Shown: one piece after another, positions 24,260 to 35,975 of the stretch
Layout: every line of letters begins with the position of its first letter
How positions within the stretch are numbered: position 1 is the stretch's first letter
Assembly (NCBI GenBank): GCA_907165135.1
Contig: OU015567.1
Location: 15,319,001-15,383,000 of the forward strand
Reading direction: 5' to 3'
Length of the DNA stretch: 64,000 bases
Source of the DNA: Oikopleura dioica
Lineage: Eukaryota; Chordata; Appendicularia; Copelata; Oikopleuridae
Translations under genes and position numbers: made by a program
Notes under the pieces: model-generated
Told to the model about the DNA's origin: nothing
Seen by the model: only the letters and a program-made list of their open reading frames with translations
Databases searched by the model: none

Positions 24260-25421
24260 TTACTCCTTATCCTTGATAGTTCGGGTACCTCGGACGAGAC
24301 CAGTTCGTCGGGCGGCGATGAGACCGACCTTCTTACCGGGAGAGGCCCGTCGGGTGATGGTAGATGGGTTACCAATATGCTAAAAGAAACGATAAGAGGC
24401 GAGAAGGATGAGTTCTTGTCTTACCTGATGGTTACCACCACCGAAGGGATGCTCGACGGGGTTCATAGCAACACCACGAACCTTAGGCCAGCAGTTACGC
24501 TTGACCTTGTACTTGTGGTAGGCTCGGCCAGCCTTGAGGAGAGGCTTGTCGATACGTCCACCACCGGCGACGACACCGACGGTAGCTCGGCATCGGGAGT
24601 CGAGGACCTTCTTGGAGCCAGATGGAAGCTTGATTCGGGTCTTGCCAGTGTCGGTGTTGTGGGAGATGATGACACAGGAGTTTCCGGAGCCCTTGGCGAG
24701 GACACCTCGGTCGCCGATCTTGGCTTCGACACCGCAGCATGCAGTACCTTCGGGCATGTTGCCGATGGGCATGACGTTGCCGATGTAGAGCTGAGCCTTC
24801 TTTCCGGCGTAGATGAACTGGCCGGTGGAGGTACCTTCGGCAGCAACGAAGAGCTCGTTGTCCTTACTAAAAGCGAGGATCAGATTTGGTTTATTTCCGC
24901 AGGTAAGCATGAGAAACGACACAAATACCAGAGGTATCGGGGTACATAAGTCAAACCTCATCTTTATGAGTGGACTTCCGGGTGATCTAACATTTTACGA
25001 CTGCGGGCGCCTTCTTGGGGAGGCAATAAATTACTGTCAAATAAATATGCTTCGCTCAAAAGTGTTCTGACAGAACTAAAAGCCCAAATAATGATCGAAA
25101 AAACTCAAAGAGCTTCAGACGAAGTTTAAGTATATAGCTACGGACTCGTTAAATTCGCAAAAGTAATTTTGCTAGTCGGGGTTAAGTCTGACTTCGATGT
25201 GTTACGACTTACCCGTATTTGTAAGGATCCTGGAACTGGACTCGGGCAAGGGGAGCACCTCGGCCAGGGTCGTGGATGATGTCCTTAACGACACCCTTGA
25301 TGTAACCGTGTCGCTCGGCGAAATCGAGGGATCGGTACTTGGCGGCGCCCTTTCGGGTTCGCGTACGGGCCTTGAAGATGCCTCCGGCACCCTTACGACA
25401 GGTTCGGATGATACGTCCCAT
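24260..25421 (-). CDS. RPL8: 60S ribosomal protein L8 (uL2)
   Basis: Large-subunit protein uL2, which sits near the peptidyl-transferase centre. Starting at 25421, exon 1 encodes [14 protein letters not shown] and ends at a GTAAGT donor near 25212. Exon 2 (about 24430-24880) carries the conserved core [34 protein letters not shown] and the active-centre loop [13 protein letters not shown]. Exon 3 encodes [17 protein letters not shown] and ends TIKDKE at 24260. The length of roughly 255 residues matches animal RPL8. It lies 90 bp downstream of RPL17 on the same strand, and a strong acceptor sits 11 bases before its ATG, so the two may be one operon resolved by spliced-leader trans-splicing. 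Confidence 0.97.
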
Positions 25422-25432
25422 TTCGGCTAACT

Positions 25433-25447
25433 CTGAAAGGAAAAAAA
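25433..25447 (-). promoter_or_regulatory. Candidate trans-splice acceptor before RPL8
   Basis: On the minus strand the sequence TTTTTTTCCTTTCAG ends 11 bases upstream of the RPL8 start codon. No upstream start codon or exon belongs to it, and the preceding gene ends only about 80 bp away. Larvaceans use spliced-leader trans-splicing to separate operon messages, so this is a likely leader acceptor. Confidence 0.5.
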
Positions 25448-25511
25448 TGCAATTTTAAAGCATACATTTTTAAGTAAGTTTCTCAAGTTTTCACGAAAAA
25501 CAGGAAGAAAT

Positions 25512-26283
25512 TTACTCGAAGCCACCCTGCTGAGCAGCCATCATCTTCTGCTTCTTGAGCTTCTTCTGGGAGACCTTCTTGGATCCAGATTCGGTAGCTC
25601 GGGGAACAGCCAAATCCTTCTCGGAGAGAATGATCTCGACGTGGCATGGGGAAGCCATGTAGGGGTTGATTCGACCGTGAGCTCGGTAGGTTCGTCGTCG
25701 CTGCTTGGCGGCGGCGTTGACCTACAAGAGGGTTACAACATCATGGTTTAGTTTCGCTTAATCCCAAAAGGAGTCTACTGTTGTTCTATTTTTAAAAAGT
25801 AGAAAGCTTTCCAGAGTTCTCGTTTTCATCTAAAAGCGCTTGATTTATACCTGGATGTGATCGATCACGAGGGCATCAACATCGAGACCCTTGACCTCAG
25901 CGTTGGATTCGGCGTTCTTGAGGAGGGAGAGGATGTGCTGGCAGGACTTCTTTGGCCATCGACCCTTGGAGGTGGTGGACTTGAACTCTTTGGTCTGACC
26001 AGTTCGGCCCATGGAGCCATCGAATCGGGTGAATGGGATGCATCGGTTACCCTCGATGACGGCCTTGAGGTAGGGAACGGCCTTGTTCAAGTGCATACCC
26101 TACAGTTTTGGTTTATTTTCAAATTCATTGTTTGGGATCACATAAATTGTGATGAAGGTACTAGTTTTAAACCTTGATAGCGTTAGCTGTTTCTCGGGTG
26201 TTCTTGAAGTGGACACGAATGTCAGAACCGCTGGTCTTGCAGCTTCGAGCCGCATTCTCGGCTTCCGCAGAGTAGCGGGTCAT
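25512..26283 (-). CDS. RPL17: 60S ribosomal protein L17 (uL22)
   Basis: Large-subunit protein uL22, which lines the nascent-peptide exit tunnel. It starts at 26283 with [15 protein letters not shown], followed by [18 protein letters not shown], then after an intron [36 protein letters not shown] and [14 protein letters not shown]. After a second intron (about 25723-25850) the last exon has [15 protein letters not shown] and [12 protein letters not shown], ending at 25512. All blocks align by eye with animal RPL17 and the order is complete. A TTTCTTTTTCAG acceptor precedes the start. RPL8 follows after 90 bp on the same strand. Confidence 0.97.
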
Positions 26284-27218
26284 TTTTCAAATCCGGTTTC
26301 TGAAAAAGAAAAACCGTGAAGAAGACTCGCCTTTTTGAAGCGTCGCTTGAAAATATTTTGAACCGAAGTGGTAAATAAGTGGCAGTGGAAATATTTAAAT
26401 GGGTGGGTGAAATTTGTATCTATGATTCTTGTGGCGAGGAAGGAGGGCGACATGTTTCATGTGCAGTTATTGAAGCCATCTTTCCAGCTTGTATTGAACT
26501 TGCTTCAGATTGTTCATCGCCAGAGTGGTGTCGGCGTTCGTCATGCCGCCAAGTGTCACATTGGCGGAGGCAATGATCTAAATTGAGGATTCGTATTTTT
26601 GAAAGCTTTTTAAGTCATTTCTGACAATTAATTAGACGTAGACAACTAGACAAATGGCTTCATAGATTGGAAAAAGAACACTTATAAATCTTAGCTTTGA
26701 ACAGTTCGAGTTTTCAAAATTAGCGCGCGAAATCCAATCAATCATTCCAAGGTTCAAAATACCAAAAAGGAAATCTTGATTAATAAGCTACCGTTCAATA
26801 ATCATTTCTGGTCAAATTTGATTTGTACAGTATTTTCGCCGTGTTAGATAAATATTCTCAAGCCGACCGAAAATGCCTCAAGTGAGAAACAACTTTTTAC
26901 GTCAAACAATTGATACTTATCCCCTTGACCTTCATTATTCCAACTTATTACCGGCATCATCGACCCGGCGAAGGGTGAATCAGCCGTTTTAGTTGACTTC
27001 AACCGCCGTTTAAATAAACTGACGAACTTTGAGAATATATCCAGCCTTGCAGCGTAATCGCCGCAAATGCCACTTTTTGCAGGTCGATGGGTTACTCAGC
27101 TGAACGGTCTTGACGTGCCTGGTGACAAAAATGAAATTCGGCAGACTAGACGCGTTCCCCATACGACCTATTCATAAGTGACACCTCTTTCGAGGACCCG
27201 AAGCATTCTCTTTCGAAC
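26284..27218. other. Intergenic stretch with one possible terminal exon
   Basis: Between RPL17 and the 3' end of NUP155. On the minus strand, an AATTTAG acceptor near 26582 opens a 36-codon frame (with VTLGGMTNADTTLAMNNL) that ends near 26473. It reads like a terminal exon, but I cannot find an upstream partner. A plus-strand open frame over the same bases at 26368-26586 seems less protein-like. Otherwise no gene is seen. Confidence 0.4.
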
Positions 27219-30200
27219 TCATTGAAAAAGACAAGGATCAACAATCAACTGTTTGACAACATAAATTTCAAGGCAAGAAGCTATCGGATTAAGAATCTTT
27301 CTATTTTTAGCCATTTCCGTAAATATATCCGTGGCATTTTGAAACACAAGCAATACCTGAAGACACTTGTCGACGAACAGACGTCGTTCGTTGGGGACGA
27401 CGACTTGTGGCTTCTCAAGGAACGTTTCGAAGATAACCTTCAAAACGTCGATGAGGTGAAGTGGCTGGCCATTTTGAGCCCAGAAATCATCGTTGTCTTG
27501 AATGATTTCGAAGTACGTTTCCAAAATGCTGAGCATGGAAACGCCGACTTCCTTGAAGACCTGGACGACCCAGCCTTTGTTGGGCCACTGCATGAAGCAA
27601 GAGACTTTTTCAAGGAAGTTGATGATGAATAGCTTCGGCAGAAATCGTCCGCTTGCCGAGTATCGCTGGCCAACAGATAGTATTTTGGCTCGCATGGCCG
27701 ATACTTGAGCATCGGGTGAGAGATCTTTCGATTGCTCGACCTTCGAATGTATTTAGAAACTAAGTTGAGTTGGATTTGATTACCTCTTTCTCGATGATTT
27801 CCTGCCAGAAACCATCAACAGTTGCCTCATCATACTGCCCAGCGGAGTGAACGATGGCCAACTTGACTTCTGGCAAATCAAGCGGATCAGCATAATCCTG
27901 AAAATGAGATAGTTCAAGATTTACAGCGCGCAAATATTTACCTGATAGAGCTTGTTGAGGTCAAACAGTCGATCATCGAGCAAGTTATCGCGAGTTTGGA
28001 CTTGGATAAGATGCTGAATGCCGGCTACTTCAGCAGCTTCTTGCGCGTCTCGTCGAAGCTGTTCATCGGCGGCAGTGGGGGCCATTATCGCGCCGGCGTC
28101 GATCACCGCTCTCGACAAATATTCTAATCTGGTGGAGAGCTTCAGACCGGGTGCATTCTGCGCCAAGTCCATCAGCGTTCGCGCGGCGGCTCCATGCTGC
28201 TGGATCTTTAAACGAGTTGAATTATGATCTCAAGAGTTCTATCAAACCTGTTCGTAATATTTCCAGAGCATATCCGCCGCGAGAATATTGTCGGGAGAAG
28301 CCTTGACAGTCTGCAACAAGTAGCTTTCCAAGAATCCGCTCTTAACCGAGAGAAGCCTGTCGGCCAACTCCGATTGCATCATCCAGTCAAATACCGCGAT
28401 GTGGAAAAGTTCATCCTGTTAAAAATGTCACTTTCTGTCGAAATAAGACAAGTAAATTACTGACCTCGGAATTGATGATCTGAATAAGCATTTCGTCGGC
28501 GGCGCGGGCAGCCTCTTCTGCAGAGTTTTCGTTTTTATTTTCTTTACGACTCTGTGGCTTCTTGCCGGGACTGATAGGCAACGCCGGCGTTGATGTGGTG
28601 TGCTTGGCAGCTTCGACGAGTTCTTTGATGACGGAGAGGCAGGATTCGTAGCAATCACGGCGAACTGAGTAGGCTCGTTTGCCTTCCAAGTCGTCAGCTG
28701 GGCACTCTTGTTTGAAGTGGTGAAGGGCCATTCCAGATGGATCGCGTTTGTCGGCGGCGGCAATGCAGAGGGTGACGATGCCTTCCCAGTATTGAGCCAT
28801 TTTCAATTGAGGAACAACAGCGCCAAGGTTGCAGGTATGTGCAATCGTCAAGTAGAGACCTAGAGCTTCCTCGCATCGCTCCTTTGCTTCCTGGTCCGTC
28901 GCATTTCTTGTGAGGGCGAGGATCTCAGTTGCTCGGCTGCAGATGGCGTCGTCGGCCGAGAAGAGAGTTGGGCAAATGTCTCGAAGGGATCTCGAGACGA
29001 AGTCGATGGAGGCGTTATCACCGATGTAGCAGGACAGAAGGGCAGTGATGAGGTTCTGGCACAGAACTCGGCCGACTTCCGTGGTGACCAAGTCCTTGAA
29101 CAGGACGGAGTCGAGCAGTTCTAATTTTGGTTTTTCTTTGTTGTTGATTATTGAGATAAATTACCTTTATCGTTGGTCGAGAGCTCCTTGGAGACGACAT
29201 GGAGCTGATTTTCAGTCAACAAGTGCCAGAGAGAGGCGACTTCCAGCGATCTACAGACAAGTGCATAGACCGAAGAAAACTGGGCGTTTTCGTAAGACTG
29301 AAGATCAGTCGCATTGGCGACGGATGATGGAACCGTACCGATGTTGTTGGCGTCCATCCATGATTTGAGCTTTTTGAGGGCAGTGAGAACGCGTGCTAGA
29401 GAAATCGGGCTCAGGCGAGTTGTGTGAGGCAACTGCTTGATAACTGGGTCAGCTGAAGATGAAAGTTAGAGTTTGTGGTAAGAAAAGAGTGGCTTACGTT
29501 TGTTGGTGATGGTATTTAACCAGACTGGGCGCAGGACTCTCGACAAGTACTTGACAAGACCTCTGAATTTGGCGGAGTTAACGACGACCATGTCGCCACC
29601 AGGTCCAGGTGCGAGCGTGGTGGAGTTCAAGTTCGGCTGGTTTGGCGTTGGCAGACCAGGTGCACGCTGGCCGAAGGGTGTCGACTGTACAAAACCATTG
29701 CCCTGGTTGTGATTTCCTCGAATAGGCGAGAAAAATGAAGAGACATTCGGCGACGCTGCTCGGTTAGCCATTGGCGAGAGTGGAGCTCCAGAAAGAGAAC
29801 CATTCGTGTTGGAATTGGTGGCTCCACTTCTGGTTGGGCCGCCACCGTAACGGAAAAAGGCACCGGTTGCCCAGCTGGAAGTGACGTGGTCGATGGCCCC
29901 GTCGCAAGCGAGTTGAATGGCACAAGCGGTCGCCTCGGCAGACTGATCACGAGTGATCATGAATCGTTCCAGCTCGGCGGATTCCATACCACCGCTTCGT
30001 TTGAGAATGTTCAAGAGTTGATGCGCGCTGGGAAGACTTTCGTACAAGGAAGTTCCCTGTTTTGTCATGACGACGAATTCTGAAGAAGGCTGGTAGACGG
30101 AGCAGACGTCTCTGTGGGGAGCAAGCCCAAGGGTGCCATTTTCTGGCGGGACAAGAGGATCGTCGATATCAGAGATCGAAGCGCAAGTCCAGACGCGACA

Positions 30201-31649
30201 GTCAAGTCGGTTGACGCCGTATTCTTCCGGCATGTTGGCGCTGCCGTTACTGATTCCGACGAGCGACCACATCTGGTCTGCTTCGAGGCCGCTCTCTTCT
30301 GAGCAAAGGAGGGACACTTCCCCTGTCAGAAGGGCGGAATGCACTTTCCTTGGCTTGAGCTCTGCTGTCGAGGAAGTGAAGCCAGGTGGTAGGCGAACAT
30401 GGACGAGGAGTAGGTGATGAGGCCGTTCCCTAGAGCCAGTGCTGAAATAGTATCGAAGACCAGCTTGTGTGACGGCGACAAAGTGAATGGCCTGTGATGA
30501 GCCAGCGTCGATAGTAGCAACGGCGACGATAGGAGAGAAGAAGGACTTGTCGCACTGCGGGGCAGCACGTGATGCGGCGTGGACGATGGAGGAGCTGGAA
30601 AGTGAGGCGACTTTGCTGATGCCAGTTCCAGTTTTGCCGAGATCGTAAAGCGAAATCGAGCCTTTTTCAGACAGCGTCCAAATTGTCTTTCGTTTACGAT
30701 CGACCAGTAGGTGGGAAAGCGGATCATCATCAAACAAGACGTTCTGGACGACTGATGGGATCAGGTATCCGATCGAGGAAGACGAGTGATTGATCCGCCG
30801 ACACTTGCGTCCAAACCAGCCCGATTCGTTAGTGTAGGCCACCTCGTGCAAACAACCGTCCTTTCCGGCGAGAAAGATGCGCCCGTCATCAGTGCCTGTG
30901 ATCGACTGGAATCTGATGTTGTCGGTGGACACTGTGTAGAGAGGATCGGGAATGATGTTGAGCTCTTCGTCGGTGTTGTCGTTGTTGAAACAGACTCCGA
31001 GGAGGATGATTTCCATGGCAGTGGCGACGACGAGGATGTGTTTGACGTCGCGGAAGATCTGTTTCACCGGCTTTACAAGCGCACATGTGATAATCGCTTC
31101 TATAAATTGGAGATATTTCCATGAATATTATCGATTGATTTTACCTGAAAGGCCGTCATAATAAGCTAAATCTTCGCCAGACTCATATTTCCAGATAAAT
31201 ATATCTGCATCAATCGTCAGCCAGGCTCTTTGAATTTCTGTAAAAATACCCAATTTCCAATCTGTCTGCATGTGACCAAACTGCTCTATCAGCTCCGCGG
31301 GGAGGGGAACGCGTTTTTTCTGGGCAAGGAGAGGCACCGAATCTGACGCAGGAATTGATGGATAGTCGGATTCTTGGATTCCAGAGACAGAAGCTGTGTG
31401 GGCATAACCGCCTGAATAAGAATTCCGTTAGATTTTATCGATTTAGGAGCAAGAAATTTCATTTTTACGGGATTTTTAACGAATTCAGGGGCTTTTCGAG
31501 CAAATTTAAAAGGACAAAGTTTCCCTAGATCACTTACCGTCAGGATTGACCCCTAGAAGATTGGCAAAATCTGCCCTAGGAGCATCGGCGTATTTCTGTA
31601 GTTGATTGACGGCATCGTCGAACTGGTTGCGGTCAGTCGTGCCGCTCAT
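27219..31649 (-). CDS. NUP155: Nucleoporin NUP155, inner-ring scaffold
   Basis: Scaffold nucleoporin of the nuclear pore inner ring. It starts at 31649 ([20 protein letters not shown]) and continues through an exon with [20 protein letters not shown], typical of the NUP155 N-terminus. A long exon (29510-31085) encodes the beta-propeller ([36 protein letters not shown]) and a low-complexity insert rich in Ser, Asn and Pro. The helical C-terminal half spans 27219-29460 in several exons ([61 protein letters not shown]), ending at 27219. The length of about 1,300 residues matches the family. Introns are short. It heads a same-strand run with the SIRT7, carbonic anhydrase and DMXL genes, but 840 bp separate it from SIRT7, so joint transcription is not implied. 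Confidence 0.93.
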
Positions 31650-31952
31650 CCAGCTTCTCACGGAATCTCTCTGTCTTCTGAATCACCCAAGTTTTAAAAA
31701 TTGAACAAGAACAAGCTATTTTCAGCTTGGAAATTGAAAGAAATTTCGTGCGCCAGGAACATCAGCGCGGGCGCTTATTCGTTGGAGCCGAGTGTAGGCG
31801 TCAGCGCCTTACTAACACACGTGCGCTTATTTTTTCCTCAGAGCGCAGCGCAAAGTGCGCTAAATCTCAGCAATTTACGAAAATTTAAATTACAACCATC
31901 ATTTTTCAAATTGATTAATTGTAAATAATAAACGCGCATTTCTCGCTCTCTA

Positions 31953-32150
31953 TCTATAAACAAATTAATCGTATAGTAATTATGATATTATTATCAATTG
32001 GCAAATGGTCTTGCCCACCTGTGTAGAAAACCTGAGTCAGGGTCTGAGAGCGAAAAAGCTACCCTGACTCAGGTTTTCTACACAGGTTTCCAAGTCCATT
32101 TATCGATTGATAATAAAATCTATTACTATCCAATTAATTTGTTTATAATG
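31953..32150. mobile_element. Palindromic MITE-like element, intergenic
   Basis: About 195 bp folds into one long hairpin. The core arms, CTGTGTAGAAAACCTGAG and its complement (about 32020-32046 and 32062-32088), match perfectly around a short loop. Outside them, AAACAAATTAAT...TTATCAAT pairs imperfectly with ATTGATAA...ATTAATTTGTTT. It lies between the NUP155 start and the SIRT7 stop. I could not settle a target duplication. Confidence 0.7.
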
Positions 32151-32492
32151 AAATATTTCTAATAAATAATAATATTATTTTTTCGAACTACGTTTATTGT
32201 TTGATTCGAGCTTGTAATTTGTATGAAGCTAAGGAAAAGATATCGAACATGAATATGAATAAAAACTTGGATATTTTGTTGAAATCAGGAACGGATAACA
32301 AAAAGAAAACGGGAAGGGTTGAATAGAAGTTACTTCTGAAAAGTTAAAAAAAGGGAAATATAGTTGAACGAAGATGGGATTAGAAAAAGATGGGCAACGA
32401 ACATAAAAAAGGAGTGTTAGAACAACGAGGGAACAGGCGAGTTTCAGGATATAAGAATATTTAAGACCGACACCTTGGTCGGTTAGTTTGAG

Positions 32493-33972
32493 CTAGTTTT
32501 TCTTCATGCCTTTGCCGTACCAGCCGGGCGTGTAATGCTCTTTGAAATTGGTCTTGAAGTTGTTGCTTTCGACTGAAATCAAGGATGAGAATGGAGAACA
32601 ACCATTATTTGAAATCAGCTACCTGGAAATTTAGCGTTGTTTTCTACCATATTGAGAAAGGGAGTCGAAGGTTTGGGATCGTTTTCGTTCAGGGCAGTGG
32701 CAAGAGAGATGAGCGGGTCCTCACTTTCCGAATACGGCGAGATCGGAATGTCGAAGGCCTTGGCCACTTCGCAGAGAATTTGGTCGCTCTGACCTCGAAT
32801 CAGCAAGTCCGCTTTCTTGTCCTTCGGCGTCCACTGCAAGTTGATAATCACCAGCTTGCATTTCTTCGGCCAGAGCACTTTGTAAGCTTTCAGGACTTTG
32901 AGACTTGTTCCGATGCAGACAATCAGATCCGTTTGAGCTAAGAGATGGTTGAGACTGAAAATTGAAATTTTGAAATACCAGCGTGAGTTTCGGCAGTTTC
33001 CCAACGATAGGGAACATCAAATCGGTTCATTTCGCCAAAATGCACAATCGCATCGTACAATTCTTCGTCGCAGTCTTCATTTGGGCACATTCGTCCGGTT
33101 TTATGGCGCTTTACATTCGTCTTTTCTGTCACATCGAATGTTCTTTGGTATTTTAGGAAAAGGGACGGAAGATAACTTCAAATTACCGATAAAAGAAGTG
33201 GCCTTCATCGCAGTTTTCCATGAACATATTTCCATGAATTTCTGAAAGTTGTTCGGGAGAAACACCGCTTCGGAGATGAAGACCATCGCAGTTTTGAGAA
33301 AGGAGAAACTTGAAGATTCCGCTTTTCAGCAATCCGGAAAGCGCTTTCAAAAAGTTTTCGAAAGTCCAAATAATCATTCATTGGATAATTTGAGGATAAA
33401 ACTCTTTCCCATGTGTCCAAGAGTTGGAGTGGCAGTTACCAGATTGCATTGTTTTATGTCTTGCCCTGATGCCAGTGATGACTGAAAATTTAAAAATGAA
33501 GGGATTGACAACAAATTTGAATAAATACTCGAAACTGTTATAAATTCGTACATAAACACCACCAGTCCCGCGATAGTCAGGAATATTCGCCGACGTCGAA
33601 ATCCCTGCTCCAGTGTAAACAATCGGATGCTCAGCATCTCGAATCATTTCGATCAGTTTGGCTACTTTGGGGGCAAGTTCTTCGGCAGTATCGTACATTT
33701 CGGTCAGTCTGGATTGGTTGCACTTTTGTGTTTCCCATTGTCGAGTTAAAATTTTAACCAGTCGGGGGTTTTCGGCAATCAATTGCTCTGAAATCGAAAT
33801 GAGAAAAGGACCTCATTGAAAAATAGAAACCTTGAAACTCGCTTTTGATTTCTGCCTTGAGAGCCGTGGCAAGCTCTTTGCGCTTGCATTTATACTCCGC
33901 TTTGGCATCAGAAATCGCGCCCGAGATTTGCGTGAGAGCACGGGGAGATTTCCTCTTTGAGCCGATCTCCAT
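32493..33972 (-). CDS. SIRT7: SIRT7-type NAD-dependent deacylase
   Basis: Class IV sirtuin, in other animals a nucleolar/chromatin deacylase acting on H3K18ac and supporting rRNA transcription. It starts at 33972 with a basic coiled N-terminus (MEIGSKRKSPRAL). The NAD-binding motif is TGAGISTSANIPDYRG, the catalytic motif QNCDGLHLRSG, and the zinc region contains FDVTEKTNVKRHKTGRMC. The SIRT7-diagnostic blocks are ELYDAIVHFGE, CIGTSLKVLKAYKVLWP and VIINLQWTPKD. The C-terminal exon ends YTPGWYGKGMKKN, stop at 32493, resembling the basic SIRT7 tail. At least five short introns are present. The NLQWTPKD block and adjacent residues favour SIRT7 over SIRT6. The next same-strand gene upstream (carbonic anhydrase) ends 140 bp away. 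Confidence 0.93.
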
Positions 33973-34111
33973 CGATTTCAACTTTGTTTTACGATTGCAT
34001 TTTTATCTGAAGACGTGGATGTAAAAGAGTTTTGTTTTATTCCGCTTTATTTTATTGAACTTGAAGGAGAATAGTATGGAACTCTGGAACAAAATGGCTT
34101 CAAGACGGTGA

Positions 34112-35204
34112 CTAGTTCTTCGATCGTACTTTTCGATTTTTCTGTGGCTTTTCACGGTTCTCGATAAATAATTCAAAGAAGAAATCCGAGAAGCGCGCAA
34201 GCGGCTTCTCGATTGGGTTGTTACTAATGAGAAAAAGAACCCTTCCTGTGGTGGCCTGAAGTTATTTTCCAAATTTCCGCCATGGAGACATGGAAGAGAA
34301 CGAAGTGCAGTCATCGTTGACGGCGAAAGAAATAGAGGTTGTTTTAGAAGAATCCACATGACGCATTCGAGCAAAGGTGGCGTTGTCAGACTACCTTCGT
34401 AGCAATAAAAGTTTTTGTTTTGAGGAAGAAGTTCGAGAAGTTCCATCGGCTTGGAGATTTGGTACTTTTTGCCGATATCGAAGTTCTTTGGGAAGAATTT
34501 GGTCAGAAACTTTCCAGGGCACAGCGAAGCTATTTCCGATTTCATTACAAGTAAATATCAAGGAGTAAGCATCATTCATGAAATCGTTTTGATACTCTCC
34601 TTCGACGTCATCTCGTTCGTGAATTACAGCACCAACGACTGCCAATCCATCGCCGTTCTTCATCGCTTCTTCTGGCGAGCCGTACTTTTTATTCCAATGA
34701 ACAAAGTGGATTTCTGCATCGCCTGATTCTCCATTGATGAAATGCTCGGCGCCTTGTCCAATTTCAGATCCCTACGGAGAGGTCAATTAGGGGGCAACTT
34801 TGAACTTCTTTCTTACCCAGTGAATATGAAACTGAAGCAACTCATATTCAGAAGACAAATGAGCTCCAGTTAGAGTCGAGCCGGGCTTGAAAGTGACTTG
34901 TACAGAATGCCCATTGCAGAAGATTTCCGAGGCAGTTTCATTCTTCCATTGAAGATTGAGAGCCTTGAGTTTCTTATCAACCTTCACTCGTCCTAATAAA
35001 TTCATTTTGACAAAATTTAACAATAAGGAAAATCATCAAATAGGAGTATTTATAACAGTATTTGGGCGGTCTTTATATAATGGTACGAATTTGTAAGTTA
35101 CCAGTAATTATATCGATTGGGGACTGTCTCTCTCCATTAGCAACAGGGAACTGGGTATCCCACTTTGCTGGAGGACACTCGCTCCTTTCGTATCCCCAAG
35201 ACAT
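34112..35204 (-). CDS. Alpha-carbonic anhydrase, cytosolic type
   Basis: Zinc enzyme interconverting CO2 and bicarbonate. Exon 1 starts at 35204 (MSWGYERSECPP) and has the family block GERQSPIDI. Exon 2 has FHIHW, supplying two zinc histidines, and FKPGSTLTGAHLSSEY. Exon 3 has the third zinc histidine in AEIHFVHWN plus NGDGLAVVG. The last part contains YEGSLTTPPLLECVMW, with the catalytic Thr of LTTPPL. The C-terminus ends about 34112 after NFRPPQ; the final join is uncertain because the gap seems too short for an intron. The join near 34560 is also uncertain. No signal peptide is seen, so a cytosolic enzyme is likely. A TTTTGTTTTCAG acceptor lies just before the start. Confidence 0.9.
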
Positions 35205-35975
35205 AACTGCTGAAAACAAAACAGTTTTAAAAAAGGGATGAAACTCGTCTAGAAAGAGACTATCTTTTAAATTAAACGCTCCGGGATTCCAATTGAAATC
35301 TGCGTCAGTCTCTTATTTAATCGCAAACGAAGATATTTGAGCTAGTAATTAGTTCTCAAGGGAGTGCTCTCTGAATGTTCGATTGAAGCTTCCGCGAGTT
35401 AGATAAACAAGAAGAAAGAAAACGCTTTCTTTCACGATTTAGAGCACTGGAAGTCAATTACTACAGAGCTTCTAATTTTATCTCTTTGCATATCTCGGGT
35501 AGAATGCTCGTATAAAAATGCCGTGCTCTTTCGACGGAGCGCAAATATTTGGCGAATACTGTAGATATTGGATAACAGTTGCCGCAAGCTACTTACGTAT
35601 ACATATTCAATTTTAAGATGATAATGAGGCGACAGCCGTTCTTAATCCCCTGCTGATCCGTCGCCCACATATTTGTCTTAATAAAAATAAACGATAACGG
35701 GGGAGAAGAAGATTATCAGATTTTTCATTGTACATGTGGTTCTTTTTCCAGTGTTCATTTCTGAATATGGCATAATGGAAATGAAAGCATGAGCTTAGCA
35801 TTCAATAAATAACATTTTTCAATTTTCAATCAGGGTTCTGGGTAGCTAGCAAAATTATTCTTCAACAATTTCATCGCCATATTTATTATATTTCTTGGGT
35901 TTGCTGATGGACGCAAGTTGATCTTGTTCCGGGATAAACAAATATTTTTCAATTGCAAAAGAGATTTTTATTTTA
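35205..35975. other. Intergenic stretch
   Basis: AT-rich sequence between the carbonic anhydrase start and the next gene's stop. A 62-codon frame at 35613-35801 (minus strand) has no motif. Nothing further is supported; the stretch could hold the promoter of the carbonic anhydrase gene. Confidence 0.5.

Noticed and set aside
24377..24949. 190-residue plus-strand frame opposite RPL8
   Set aside because: Antisense shadow of a highly biased ribosomal-protein exon; the minus strand matches RPL8 throughout.
27222..27632. 136-residue plus-strand frame opposite NUP155
   Set aside because: The minus strand carries conserved NUP155 C-terminal sequence; the plus frame has no splice or motif support.
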